This document shows positions 1 to 13,884 of a stretch of 64,000 bases of DNA, one piece after another. This DNA is from Planctomycetota bacterium (GTDB taxonomy: Bacteria > Planctomycetota > J058 > JAJDCQ01). Positions within the stretch are counted from its first letter, which is position 1, and every line of letters starts with the position of its first letter. The notes beneath the pieces are model-generated. The model was not told where the DNA came from, searched no databases, and saw only the letters and a program-made list of their open reading frames with translations. Position numbers and translations under genes: made by a program. Where the stretch lies: the NCBI GenBank assembly GCA_029260755.1, contig JAJDCQ010000128.1, forward strand, positions 35,624-99,623, in the 5' to 3' direction.

Positions 1-136
1 CCGTGCCCGGCGTCGGCATCCCGGCGGGCGTGCCGCACCGGGGGCAACGCATCGCCGGCACGCCGTCGGGCGCGCGCTCGAGGCCGCACGCCGCACAGCG
101 TCGCGCGGCGGCCGGGGGGCTGGGGGGGATCGGCAT
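1..136 (-). CDS. Zinc-ribbon protein, N-terminal fragment (runs off the left edge)
   Basis: Reading leftward from an ATG at 136, the first 45 codons give a Pro/Ala-rich start and then two CxxC knuckles, C14-A-A-C17 and C31-P-R-C34, about 13 residues apart. This is the signature of a small zinc-ribbon module as found at the N-terminus of many bacterial membrane or regulatory proteins. An in-frame stop at 164-166 means ATG 136 is the only sensible start. The gene is divergent from the groL-side promoter at 231-258. The rest of the protein lies outside the window, so function cannot be given. Confidence 0.55.
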   Translation of the reverse strand, partial: MPIPPSPPAAARRCAACGLERAPDGVPAMRCPRCGTPAGMPTPGT

Positions 137-230
137 GAGATCGCCTGCTCGGGACGAGCGCTGTCATCGATGGTGCGCGCTGAACAACTTCATTCAATGG
201 GCACGACGGGGGCCCGACCGAACGTCGCTG

Positions 231-258
231 TTGACGCCCGCCCCGACCCGGTGATAAT
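231..258 (+). promoter_or_regulatory. Sigma-70-type promoter upstream of the groL-linked gene
   Basis: TTGACG (231-236), a 16-bp spacer and GATAAT (253-258). This is a near-consensus housekeeping promoter. Predicted transcription start is near 265, and the first start codons of the downstream gene are at 286, 337 and 343. It probably drives that gene and groL together, since only 23 bp separate them. Confidence 0.6.
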
Positions 259-336
259 GGCGCCTCGCGTGCGAATGTTCGATCGATGTCAGGGTGGCCG
301 ATTCGCCGCCTCCGACCGCCGTCGCAGCGCGCGTCC

Positions 337-2379
337 ATGTCCATGAGTGAGACCGTCCCCTCGCCGAGCCCCGACGCCGGGGAGCCCCGGCTCGATCGCT
401 TCCTGCGAAGCGGGGTGGAGGAGTCCTCGCCCGGCGCGGTCGTCCGCGACGCGCGCGGTCGTCTCCTCGTCGCCGCCGAGGACGCCGTCGACCTCGCCGC
501 GGTTCAGGCGAGCGGCGTGTCCCTTCGCCGGCTCGCGCGCCGGATCCGCGTTCGCGACGGCGGCGCCGAGACGGCGTGGCTCGTGCCGGCCGAGCTCGCC
601 GGGCTGACGCGGGAGGAGGCGACCCTCGCGGCGGAGGTGGCGCTCCCGTTCGGTCGGACGACCAGCGAGCGCGGCCTCTGGGTTCGCTACGCGCCGGGGC
701 TCGAGCTCCTCGGCGTCAACGACCGCGGCGACGTCCTCCTCGCCCGGCGCCCCGAGCTCGAGGACGAGGCGGACGCGAAGACCGAGCCGGACGACGGACC
801 CGTCGACCGGAGCGTCTGGACGACGACGTCAGGCCTGCCCGAGCGAACGATCGTGACCGGTCGGATCGAGGAGCTCGAGCGCTACCGCGCCGAGGCCGAG
901 GCGTGGATCTCCGCCCTCGAGGTCGCCACCGGCGAGGGTTGCCGCGAGGTCTCGCGTCTCGCGGCCGGCGTCGAGCTCACCGTCTCGGTCAACGGGCGCG
1001 TCCCGGCCGGGGCGCGAGGCCGCCCGGCGCACGTCGAGCGGTCGGTCCGGGCCTCGTGGCCCGACGCCGACGACCTCGAGGCGATCGCCCTGCGCGACGA
1101 GATCCTCGCGCGACACGCCGCGGCCGGCGTTCGCGTCCCGCGCATCGTCGTCACCACGCTCCTCGGCGTCCCCGAGGATGCCGACGCGTTCGAGGCCTTC
1201 GCCGATCGCCTCCGCGAGCACGGCGCCGACCCGGGCGGGCTCGGCCTCCCCGAGTCCATCACGGCGAGCCGGTTCTTCGACGCGGAGACGGGCCGCCTCG
1301 TCCCGGTGAGCGTCCGCCACGTCGGGTCCGACGAGGCGCCCGAGGCGATCCACGTCGTCGCCGTCGGCGCGGACGACCACGACGTCGTCCGCGGCCGCGG
1401 CGTCCTCGGCGCCCTGTCGACGATCCTCCCCCGGATCGGCGGCCTGCTCGTTCGCGCCGCGTCCCTCGTCGTCGGCGAGGGCGACGCGGTCACCCTGGTC
1501 GCGGGGCCGGCCGGGCCGGCCCGCGCGGCCGTCGTGACCTCGGCGAGGCTCGTGGCGCAGGCCGGAGCGAGCGCGGTCCTGCCGTCGGACGGAGCGGGCG
1601 GCGGCTACGTCGCGTGGCCGACCGAGCGAACCGTCTACGAGTCCGCGGCCGCGTTCGCCCCGCTCGCCGAGGCGCTCGCGTCGAGCGCGCCCCCGGTCGT
1701 CGAGAACCCGGCCGCCGACCTCGGCGCGAGCGGCGCGCCCGACCGGATCGGCCTGGTCACGCACCGCTTCGGGCGCGAGCGCGTCCTCCTCGATCCGACC
1801 GCCGGCGTCCTGCGCTGGGACGGCTGCCCGCGCCCGGTCGGGGCGCTCGTTCTGATCCGCCCGGGCGACGGCCCGTTCGCGCTCCGGCGCCCGCCGCCGG
1901 ACGAGCTCGTCGGCGTCGTCCTCCGGGGCGAGACGCCCGAAGGCACGTTCGACGTCCTCTCCGATCCCGACGCGCCCGTCGCCGCGGCGCTCGCCGAGCG
2001 CGGCATCACCGGCGGCGCCCTCGTCGACGCGCTCGCCGCGGCGCGCGGCGGGAGCCCCGAGGCGCTCGCGGGCGGGGACGACTCGCTCGGCGCGGCGCTG
2101 CTGCGGATCCTCGAGGCGCGGATCGCGCTGTGGCGCCGCCTCGTCGAGACCGTCCCGACGTTCCTGCTCACCGGCGCCGTCGGCCCGGACGAGGCGGTCG
2201 CGGCGGTGCGCCTGGTGTCCGGTCGGCCCGACGCGATCGAGCTCGGCGGGACGATCGACCGCGACGCGCTCCGCGCGGCGGCCGCGGACGGAGAAGAGAC
2301 ACGAAGCGAGCCCCGTCCGGGTGGGCTCGAGACGATCAACGAGGGGCAGAGCCCCCGGTCGAACTCAGTAGAAGGCTAG
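337..2379 (+). CDS. Unrecognised protein of about 680 residues upstream of groL
   Basis: A long frame with strong GC3 bias, so clearly coding, but I do not recognise the family with confidence. ATG 337 or 343 is preferred over ATG 286, because the extra residues look like untranslated leader; none has a good ribosome site. No signal peptide or membrane segment is obvious. The middle (about residues 345-430) loosely recalls ATP-type phosphoenolpyruvate carboxykinase around its kinase-1a loop: a V-G-E-G-D-A-V-T segment followed by G-P-A-G-P-A-R where PckA has G-L-S-G-T-G-K-T. If the relation is real, the P-loop Lys and Thr are lost and the protein is not catalytic. It ends 23 bp before groL, so co-transcription is likely. 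Confidence 0.6.
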   Translation: MSMSETVPSPSPDAGEPRLDRFLRSGVEESSPGAVVRDARGRLLVAAEDAVDLAAVQASGVSLRRLARRIRVRDGGAETAWLVPAELAGLTREEATLAAEVALPFGRTTSERGLWVRYAPGLELLGVNDRGDVLLARRPELEDEADAKTEPDDGPVDRSVWTTTSGLPERTIVTGRIEELERYRAEAEAWISALEVATGEGCREVSRLAAGVELTVSVNGRVPAGARGRPAHVERSVRASWPDADDLEAIALRDEILARHAAAGVRVPRIVVTTLLGVPEDADAFEAFADRLREHGADPGGLGLPESITASRFFDAETGRLVPVSVRHVGSDEAPEAIHVVAVGADDHDVVRGRGVLGALSTILPRIGGLLVRAASLVVGEGDAVTLVAGPAGPARAAVVTSARLVAQAGASAVLPSDGAGGGYVAWPTERTVYESAAAFAPLAEALASSAPPVVENPAADLGASGAPDRIGLVTHRFGRERVLLDPTAGVLRWDGCPRPVGALVLIRPGDGPFALRRPPPDELVGVVLRGETPEGTFDVLSDPDAPVAAALAERGITGGALVDALAAARGGSPEALAGGDDSLGAALLRILEARIALWRRLVETVPTFLLTGAVGPDEAVAAVRLVSGRPDAIELGGTIDRDALRAAAADGEETRSEPRPGGLETINEGQSPRSNSVEG

Positions 2380-2402
2380 AGACAGGCACGGAAGGAATCG
2401 AA

Positions 2403-4067
<1,665 letters not shown>

Positions 4068-4172
4068 GCAGTCCCAGTCTCAGTCCTGCCGTCGACGGGG
4101 AGTTCGCGCTCGGCGTGAATGCCCCGCCGACGACTCGGCCAACGTCGGAACGGTGCGCGTTGTCAGTTGCAA

Positions 4173-4251
4173 TCCGCGCAATCCGCGCAATCCGCGGTTC
4201 CACTTCTCCGAGTCGCCTCGACCGAACCGCGGATTACGCGGATTGCGCGGA
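4173..4251. repeat. 28-bp inverted repeat built from a 9-bp direct repeat, between groL and carB
   Basis: Arm one (4173-4200) and arm two (4224-4251) are reverse complements with a single mismatch, separated by a 23-nt loop. Each arm contains about three tandem copies of a 9-mer close to aatccgcgc. The RNA would form a very stable hairpin just downstream of groL. There is no following T-run, so it is not a classical intrinsic terminator. It could protect the groL 3' end, act as a weak terminator, or be a copy of a dispersed REP-like element. Confidence 0.75.
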
Positions 4252-4320
4252 CCGAACTTGCCCGTGCGACGATCGCGGTCGTGCGGACCTCCTGCTCTAG
4301 GTCCCGAGTGAGTCACCGAG

Positions 4321-7581
<3,261 letters not shown>

Positions 7582-7603
7582 ACGACGGACGTAGGAGAGA
7601 CGG

Positions 7604-8332
7604 ATGGAACCCCTCGGACTCCCCCGCGGAAGCGTCCGCGCCCTCCTCGCCCTCACGATCGTCGGGCTGTTCCTCGGCCTGATCTACATCCGCGGCGTGG
7701 CCGAGGCGCCGCCGACGGTCGGCCCCGACGCGACGCCCGTCCTGCCGGTCGACGGGCGGCCGATCGTGCCGTTCACGGTGATGCATCTCGTGTTCATCGT
7801 TCTGGCGAGCTACTTCAGCTCGCGCGGGTCGACCGAGGTCCAGCGGGCCGAGGCGGCCGGGACGCCGGCAGCCGGCATGAAGCTGCCGGCGCCGACGGGC
7901 GAGGCGATCGCGGAGGCGGCCGCCGCGGCGGTCGAGGCCGCGACGGCGAAGCCGCCGACCGAGCCGCGCCGGCCGCTCTTCCTCCCGAAGGGCGTGGTGC
8001 GGACGCTGCTTCTCGTCGGGTGCGGGGCCGCGGCCGGGATCGCGGTCTCCTCGGGAACGGCGCTCGAGCCGAGCGTCCTCTCGGCCCTGGTGCTCCTCGG
8101 CACCTTCTTCGGGGGCGTCCTGATCCGCGGCGCGAAGCTCAAGTTCCTCTACCGAGGCAGCGAGAAGAGCGCCGTCCTCGTGACGATCGAGCACGTCAAG
8201 GCGGTCGTCTGCCTCCTCGCAACGTTCGCCTTGGCTGGCCTTTACCTGACGAGTCAGGACTCCGCCGCGGACTTCGAGACGCTCGAGCTCTTCCTCGGGA
8301 TGCCGGCGGTGTTCTATTTCGGCTCGCGATGA
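7604..8332 (+). CDS. Membrane protein of unknown function
   Basis: 242 residues with about five predicted membrane segments: two in residues 10-70, then a long Ala/Pro-rich soluble linker (about 75-130), then three closely spaced helices (about 130-240). I recognise no family motif. It starts 23 bp after carB with a ggagag ribosome site and may be co-transcribed, but nothing links it to carbamoyl phosphate metabolism. Confidence 0.75.
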   Translation: MEPLGLPRGSVRALLALTIVGLFLGLIYIRGVAEAPPTVGPDATPVLPVDGRPIVPFTVMHLVFIVLASYFSSRGSTEVQRAEAAGTPAAGMKLPAPTGEAIAEAAAAAVEAATAKPPTEPRRPLFLPKGVVRTLLLVGCGAAAGIAVSSGTALEPSVLSALVLLGTFFGGVLIRGAKLKFLYRGSEKSAVLVTIEHVKAVVCLLATFALAGLYLTSQDSAADFETLELFLGMPAVFYFGSR

Positions 8333-8338
8333 ACCGGG

Positions 8339-8344
8339 TATAAT
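8339..8344 (+). promoter_or_regulatory. Perfect TATAAT -10 element
   Basis: A consensus -10 hexamer lies 7 bp after the preceding stop codon, in a genome where AT-rich hexamers are rare. No good -35 is visible at 16-18 bp. Transcription would start near 8351 and give a leader of about 90 nt before the radical SAM gene at 8442. Confidence 0.5.
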
Positions 8345-8441
8345 TCCGACAGAACTAGGGCGGATTGTTGGTGCGATGCGTCGCGAGACATCGCATCATG
8401 GGGGATTCCCGTAAGTTCAGTCGCCCGCAGCGAGGCTCACC

Positions 8442-10115
8442 GTGGCTACGACGACTCTGGAACAGCCCACCACCGCGACCACGACCGAGGCCCCCGGGTC
8501 CGGCGCCACGCCCGCTCCGGCGCCCGCGACGACCGACACCAAGCCGCCGCGCACCCTCTCGGTCGCGATCATCAACCCGAAGTTCGAGCCCTCCTACTGG
8601 GGCTTCGACTACGCCCTGCCGCTCTACCCGGGCGACAAGCGCTGCACGATGATCACGGGCGCGCTGCCGGCCCTGGCCGGCCTCGTCCCCGACGGGCACG
8701 AGGTCGTCCTGATCGACGAGAACGTCGAGGAGATCGACTTCGAGGCGCTCCGGCGGTTCGACGTCATCGGCCTGACCGGGATGATCGTCCAGAAGCAGCG
8801 GATGAAGGAGATCCTCGAGGTCGTCCGGACCTACGAGAAGCCGGTCGTCGTGGTCGGCGGCGCCTACGCCTCGGTCGACGAGGAGTACTTCGACGGCCTC
8901 TGCGATGTGCTCTTCACGGGTGAGGCGGAGGAGACCTGGCCGCAGTTCCTGAACGACTACGCGGCGGGCCGCCCCTACGAGAAGCGCTACGAGCAGGCCG
9001 ACCGGACCGACATGTCGAAGGTCCCCAAGCCCCGCTTCGACCTCCTCCACGTCGACCGCTACGCCTCGGGGGCGCTCCAGTTCTCGCGCGGCTGCCCGTT
9101 CCAGTGCGAGTTCTGCGACATCATCGTCACCTTCGGTCGCCGGCCGCGCCTGAAGAACCCCGTGCAGCTCGTCGAGGAGCTCGACGACATGCGCAAGGCG
9201 GGCTTCTTCTCCTGCTTCATCGTCGATGACAACTTCATCGGCAACTCGCGCGAGGCGAAGAAGCTGCTCCGGCTGATCATCCCGTGGCAGGAGAAGCACG
9301 GCTATCCGCTCCGGCTCACGACCGAGGCGAGCATCAACCTCGCCGACGACGCGGAGATGCTCGACCTCCTCTACCGGGCGAACTTCCGCGGCGTGTTCAT
9401 CGGGATCGAGACGCCGCGCGAGGCGTCGCTGATCGAGACGAAGAAGTTCCAGAACACCCGCGGCGACTCGCTCTCGGACAAGCTCGCCCGGATCCAGAAC
9501 GCCGGAATCGACATCAACGCCGGCTTCATCGTCGGGTTCGACGCCGACGACAAGGGGATCTTCGAGGACCAGTTCAACTTCATCCAGGACAACGGCGTCG
9601 TCCTCGCCATGGTCGGCATGCTCGGGGCGATCCCGAAGACGCCGCTCTACGCGCGCCTCGAGAAGGAGGGGCGCCTGCGGATGGACGATCCGAACTGCAA
9701 CATCGTCCCCGCCCAGATGACGCGCGAGGAGCTCCAGCGCGGCTACTGGGACCTGGTGAAGCGCCTCTACTCCCCCGAGGTCTTCCTCGACCGCTACTTC
9801 CGGGTCTACCGCTTCCCCGAGTACCACCGGAAGCGGGCCGAGATCAGCAAGAAGGCGAACGAGGGCAAGACGATCCCGACGCTCGTCTACGGCCTGCTGC
9901 TCCTGTGGAGCCTCTTCTGGACGCTCCTCAAGGACGGCTCGCTCCTGACGGTCGGCGCGGTCTACTTCCGGAAGTTCTTCCGCGACAACCTCCGCTACCG
10001 TCGCGACGTGATCGGCTTCGCCCAGTACATGAATCGCTGCGTGACCCACTGGCACTTCTACAAGTTCACGCGCGAAGCCCTCTCGGGAAAGCTCCGCCTC
10101 TTCAATTCGGGCTAG
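8442..10115 (+). CDS. B12-binding radical SAM protein (DUF4070 type, HpnP/HpnR-like)
   Basis: Cobalamin-dependent radical SAM enzyme of 557 residues. After a disordered Thr/Pro-rich start, residues about 35-180 form a B12-binding Rossmann domain. The radical SAM core follows, with the cluster motif C218-x3-C222-x2-C225. A C-terminal DUF4070-like region and a hydrophobic helix near residue 490 complete it. The segment around the cluster and the downstream F-x-G-I-E-x-P and A-G-F-I-V-G-F-D motifs resemble hopanoid methylases such as HpnP. The same architecture also serves other methylations, so the substrate is unproven. Start is GTG 8442. No hopanoid genes are adjacent. Confidence 0.85.
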   Translation: MATTTLEQPTTATTTEAPGSGATPAPAPATTDTKPPRTLSVAIINPKFEPSYWGFDYALPLYPGDKRCTMITGALPALAGLVPDGHEVVLIDENVEEIDFEALRRFDVIGLTGMIVQKQRMKEILEVVRTYEKPVVVVGGAYASVDEEYFDGLCDVLFTGEAEETWPQFLNDYAAGRPYEKRYEQADRTDMSKVPKPRFDLLHVDRYASGALQFSRGCPFQCEFCDIIVTFGRRPRLKNPVQLVEELDDMRKAGFFSCFIVDDNFIGNSREAKKLLRLIIPWQEKHGYPLRLTTEASINLADDAEMLDLLYRANFRGVFIGIETPREASLIETKKFQNTRGDSLSDKLARIQNAGIDINAGFIVGFDADDKGIFEDQFNFIQDNGVVLAMVGMLGAIPKTPLYARLEKEGRLRMDDPNCNIVPAQMTREELQRGYWDLVKRLYSPEVFLDRYFRVYRFPEYHRKRAEISKKANEGKTIPTLVYGLLLLWSLFWTLLKDGSLLTVGAVYFRKFFRDNLRYRRDVIGFAQYMNRCVTHWHFYKFTREALSGKLRLFNSG

Positions 10116-10182
10116 CTCGCTGGCGGCGGACCTCCTCGACCGAGTATCGTCAGCCAGGGCGGTCACCCGCCCCTCCTGAGCG

Positions 10183-11670
10183 ATGGACGTCGAGGCCACC
10201 ACCACCGAGCAGCTCACCCGCTGCGCGATCGCGATCGTGATCGGCGCGCTCGTCGGTCTCGAGCGCCAGGCACGGATGGAGGTCCGCGAGCGCGACCGGC
10301 GTCCGCCCGATCCGGCGCCGTCCGACCCGGCGCCGCCCGAGGCCGAGACGGCCTCTTCCGATGCCGAGCAGATCGGCGGTGTCCGCACGTTCGTCGTCAT
10401 CGCGCTGACCGGCGCGGTCGCGACCATGTCCGGCTCGCCCTGGATCTTCGTCGCGGCGTTCCTGGCGGTCGCCCTGCTCGTGGTCGCCGGTTACGCGCTG
10501 ACGGCGTATCGCACTCAGGGCGACCTCGGCTTCACGAGTGAGCTCGCCGCCCTGACGGTGTTCCTCCTCGGGGGGCTCTGCGGTGACGGACGCCTCTCGC
10601 TGGCCGCCGCGGCTGGCCTGATCCTCGCGCTCATCCTCTCACTCAAGGAGCGGCTCCACCGATTCGCCAGCCGGATGCGGAAGGAGGACATCCAGGCGGT
10701 CGTGAAGTTCGCGGCGTTGAGCGTGATCGTCCTGCCGTTGCTGCCTGCGGAGCCCCTCCCGGTCGGCGCTTCGCTCGCGGGATCCACGGCGACGGTGGCC
10801 GTGGACGGCATCGCGATCGATGGCGTCGAGGCCGCGCCGGTCGATGGTGATCCCGTGGTCCCGCCGTGGTACGCGAGCCTGACCCTCGACGTGCGCAAGG
10901 TCTGGTGGATGGTGATCCTGATCTCGTCGATCTCGTTCGTCGGCTTCATCCTCGGCAAGTTCATCGGGGCGAAGCGTGGTCTGCTCGTCACCGCCGGCGT
11001 CGGAGGCCTCGTCTCGTCGACGGCCGTCTCGCTGACCTACGCCCAGCGCAGTCACCAGACGCCGGCCCTCGCGACCGAGCTGACGATGGGGATCCTCCTC
11101 GCCAACGTGATCATGCCGATCCGGGTCGTGGCCGTGCTGTTCGTCGTCTGCGCGCCGCTGGCCATCCATCTCGCCGTCCCCATGGGCATCACCGCCGGCG
11201 CCGGGGCGCTCGCCGCGCTCGTCCTCTACCTCCGGCGTCCGGGCGATGGCGAGATGGAGGACGTCGAGCTCAAGAACCCGTTCGAGCTCGCCTCGGCGGT
11301 CAAGTTCGGCCTCCTCTTCGGCGTCGTCCTGTTCGGGGCGCAGATCGTGCAGGCGCTGTTCGGCGACGCCGGCCTCTACGGGCTCTCGGTCGCGAGCGGC
11401 CTCACCGACGTCGACCCCGTCGCGCTCACCAGCGCGGATCTCGTCGCCTCGGGGCGGACGAGCATGCTCGTCGGCGTCGTGATGGTGACCCTCGCGGTGA
11501 TCAGCAACACGGCGGTGAAGGGCGGGCTCGTGATCTCGGCCGGTGACCGAAGCCTGCGCGGGAGCGCGATCTTCGCGTTCGGCGCCATGCTCTTGGCGGC
11601 CTTCGGGGGACTCGGCCTCGCCGTGTTCCTCTGGCGCTCGGGTTCCGTCATCTCCGTCGCCGGTCCGTAG
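10183..11670 (+). CDS. MgtC/SapB-DUF4010 family membrane protein
   Basis: 495-residue integral membrane protein. The N-terminus has the MgtC-type motif I-G-A-L-V-G-L-E-R and a following G-G-V-R-T-F helix (residues about 15-170). The C-terminal half is the DUF4010 domain, with G-L-V-S-S-T-A-V-S in a membrane segment near residue 280 and a N-T-A-V-K-G-G motif near 443. About 12 membrane helices are expected. An acidic Pro-rich insert (about 35-65) separates the first helices. The role of this family is unknown; MgtC relatives act in magnesium stress. It ends 2 bp before the next gene's GTG. Confidence 0.85.
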   Translation: MDVEATTTEQLTRCAIAIVIGALVGLERQARMEVRERDRRPPDPAPSDPAPPEAETASSDAEQIGGVRTFVVIALTGAVATMSGSPWIFVAAFLAVALLVVAGYALTAYRTQGDLGFTSELAALTVFLLGGLCGDGRLSLAAAAGLILALILSLKERLHRFASRMRKEDIQAVVKFAALSVIVLPLLPAEPLPVGASLAGSTATVAVDGIAIDGVEAAPVDGDPVVPPWYASLTLDVRKVWWMVILISSISFVGFILGKFIGAKRGLLVTAGVGGLVSSTAVSLTYAQRSHQTPALATELTMGILLANVIMPIRVVAVLFVVCAPLAIHLAVPMGITAGAGALAALVLYLRRPGDGEMEDVELKNPFELASAVKFGLLFGVVLFGAQIVQALFGDAGLYGLSVASGLTDVDPVALTSADLVASGRTSMLVGVVMVTLAVISNTAVKGGLVISAGDRSLRGSAIFAFGAMLLAAFGGLGLAVFLWRSGSVISVAGP

Positions 11671-11672
11671 CG

Positions 11673-13730
11673 GTGATCCCGAGCTCGCTCCCGCCCTCCT
11701 CGCATCCCGGAGACTCGGGAAGACGCCATCCCACGCAGCCGTCGACCTCCGGCGTGTTCCGAGCCCTCGACCGCTATCAGATTCACGGAGAGATCGGGCG
11801 GGGCGGCATGGGGGCGGTCTACCGCGCTCACGATCCGCGCCTCGGCCGCGCCGTCGCGATCAAGGTCTTCGCCCCGGGGCCGGACCGGTCGGGGAAGCGC
11901 CGGGCGCGCTTCGAGCGCGAGGCGGCCGCCGCGGGACGGCTGCGTCACCCGGGGATCGTCCACGTCCACGACGCGGGGGCGGCCGGCGGGCTCCTCTACC
12001 TGGTGATGGACTTCGTCGAGGGCGAGACGCTCGCCGCCCGGATCCGACGCGCCCCGCTGCCACCGCGCGAGGCGGCGCGCATCACCGCCGCGATCGCCCG
12101 GGCGCTCGATCACGCCCACGGCCAGGGGATCGTCCACCGCGACGTGAAGCCGGCGAACATCCTGCTCCGGACCCGGCCCGACGGTCCGTCCGAGGCGCTC
12201 CTCGCCGACTTCGGGATCGCCCGCGACCTCGACTCGACCGCAGGTCTGACGGCCACGGGCGAGATCGTCGGGACGATCGGCTACATGGCGCCCGAGCAGC
12301 TCCGGGGCAACCCGGACGACGTCGGACCGACGGCCGACGTCTGGGCGCTCGGCGCGGTCCTCCACGAGTGCGTGACGGGGCGGCCGGCGTTCGTCGGGGA
12401 GGGGGCGCCGCAGGTGATGGCGGCGATCCTCGCTCACGACCTCGTCCCGCCGTCGGCGGTGCGGCCGGTGCCGGAGGCGCTCGACGCGATCGTCGCCTGT
12501 TGCCTCGACGCCGAACCGCTCTATCGCTACGAGTCGGCGGGCGCGCTCGCCGACGACCTCGATGCGTTCCGGGCGGGACGTCCCATCGCCGCGCGCGGTG
12601 GTGCCCGGCGGCGCGGCGGCGCGGCGCGCTGGATCGCGGCCCTCGTGATCGGGCTGCTCGCGCTCGGCGTCGCGGGCGGGGCGGCGACCTTCCTCGCCCG
12701 GGATCGGGACCCGCCGCGGGTGAGCTTCGAGCGGCCGCGGTGGTTCGCCCCGAACGAGGCGAGCTCGATCCTCGTCCGCGGGCGGCTGAGCGAGCCCTGC
12801 CGCGAGCTCCGCTTCGGCGAGACCCGGGTCGTCCCGGACGGGGTCGCGTTCGAGGTCCGCCTCGACGTGCCGACCGAGCGCGCCACCCACCTCGTGACCG
12901 CGGTCGACCTCGCCGGCAACGAGAGCCTCCCCGAGACGGTCACGATCCTCCGCGAGGCGGCGCCGCCCTCGCCGATCCCCGAGGGGACCTGGTGGGATCC
13001 GACGCCCGAGCAGCTCGCCGCCGTCGAGGAGACCGGCTGGCCGCTCTGGTTCGAGGACGACGCCGGGATGCGGTTCGTCCTGATCCCGGCTGGCGAGCTC
13101 GCGCTGAAGAAGAAGACGCTGGCGGTCGCGAAGCCGTTCTACCTCGCGGCGTTCGAGCTGACGAACGAGCAGTACACCCTCTGGAACCCGAAGCACGGGC
13201 CGCAGCCGCAGAACGGGCAGCCGTGTGACGGCCCGACCCAGGCCGCCCCGCACGTCTCCTGGGACGAGGCCCGCGCCTTCTGCGAGTGGCTGGGCGAGAC
13301 GCGAGGGCAGCCGGGGGCCTACCGCCTGCCCGCCGACGCGGAGTGGGAGTGGGCCTACCGGGCGCGGACGACGACCCGCTACTACTGGGGAGATGAGGTC
13401 GGCGGCGAGCCCCTCGCGAACCTCGGCGACGCCGTCTCCAAGGTCGTCTTCGACTGGAAGCACGAGGTCGCCCCGCTCGATGACGGCCACCGCGTCGCCG
13501 CCCCCGTCGGCAGCTTCCCCTGCAACCCCTGGGGTCTCTACGACATGGCCGGCAACGTCTACGAGTGGACCGCCGAGCTCCGCGACGACGGGAAACCGGC
13601 CCTGGCCGGAGGCTCCTGGTTCGACCCTCCGAGGGCCCTGACGGCGGGGGCACGCCTCAGCTCGGACCCCTTCAGCCAGTACGCCAACTTCGGGATGCGC
13701 GTCGCGTTCGACGGCCCACCCCCGCGCTGA
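11673..13730 (+). CDS. Ser/Thr protein kinase with C-terminal FGE-sulfatase domain
   Basis: Membrane-anchored signalling protein, 685 residues. The PknB-like kinase domain (about 35-300) is complete: Gly-rich I-G-R-G-G-M-G, catalytic Lys64, H155-R-D157, D179-F-G and A-P-E-Q. One membrane helix follows (about 312-335), then an Ig-like linker, then an FGE-sulfatase/SUMF1 fold (about 460-685) with L-P-A-D-A-E-W-E, M-A-G-N-V-Y-E-W and G-G-S-W-F. The cysteine pair of true formylglycine enzymes is not evident, so the outer domain is probably a sensor or binding module. GTG 11673 lies 2 bp after the DUF4010 stop. Confidence 0.92.
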   Translation: MIPSSLPPSSHPGDSGRRHPTQPSTSGVFRALDRYQIHGEIGRGGMGAVYRAHDPRLGRAVAIKVFAPGPDRSGKRRARFEREAAAAGRLRHPGIVHVHDAGAAGGLLYLVMDFVEGETLAARIRRAPLPPREAARITAAIARALDHAHGQGIVHRDVKPANILLRTRPDGPSEALLADFGIARDLDSTAGLTATGEIVGTIGYMAPEQLRGNPDDVGPTADVWALGAVLHECVTGRPAFVGEGAPQVMAAILAHDLVPPSAVRPVPEALDAIVACCLDAEPLYRYESAGALADDLDAFRAGRPIAARGGARRRGGAARWIAALVIGLLALGVAGGAATFLARDRDPPRVSFERPRWFAPNEASSILVRGRLSEPCRELRFGETRVVPDGVAFEVRLDVPTERATHLVTAVDLAGNESLPETVTILREAAPPSPIPEGTWWDPTPEQLAAVEETGWPLWFEDDAGMRFVLIPAGELALKKKTLAVAKPFYLAAFELTNEQYTLWNPKHGPQPQNGQPCDGPTQAAPHVSWDEARAFCEWLGETRGQPGAYRLPADAEWEWAYRARTTTRYYWGDEVGGEPLANLGDAVSKVVFDWKHEVAPLDDGHRVAAPVGSFPCNPWGLYDMAGNVYEWTAELRDDGKPALAGGSWFDPPRALTAGARLSSDPFSQYANFGMRVAFDGPPPR

Positions 13731-13773
13731 GCCCCGTCGCGGGCTCGTCCGGCGCGACCCGCGGTCGGCGATC

Positions 13774-13827
13774 GTGAGCGGCCTCTCACTCGAGGCAAAC
13801 TCCGCTCTCACGCGCGAACCCCATCCT
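13774..13827 (+). promoter_or_regulatory. CTCAY operator-promoter H, upstream of the diguanylate cyclase
   Basis: Inverted half-site GTGAG at 13774, then direct half-sites CTCAC 13785, CAAAC 13796 (weak) and CTCAC 13807. After exactly 10 bp comes CATCCT (13822-13827) as -10. The geometry (11-bp steps, last half-site replacing the -35) equals that of the other copies in this island and fits activation by an OmpR/PhoB-type regulator. Predicted start near 13834, about 50 nt ahead of the GGDEF gene. Confidence 0.6.
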
Positions 13828-13884
13828 CGTGGGCGACGGCGGCCAGCGAGGGCCCCGCCGCGAGGCGGCGGGCCGAGGAGTGAG

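Noticed and set aside
8355..10427. 690-codon minus-strand open frame
   Set aside because: Mirror of the radical SAM gene; no ribosome site or motif and composition typical of an antisense shadow.
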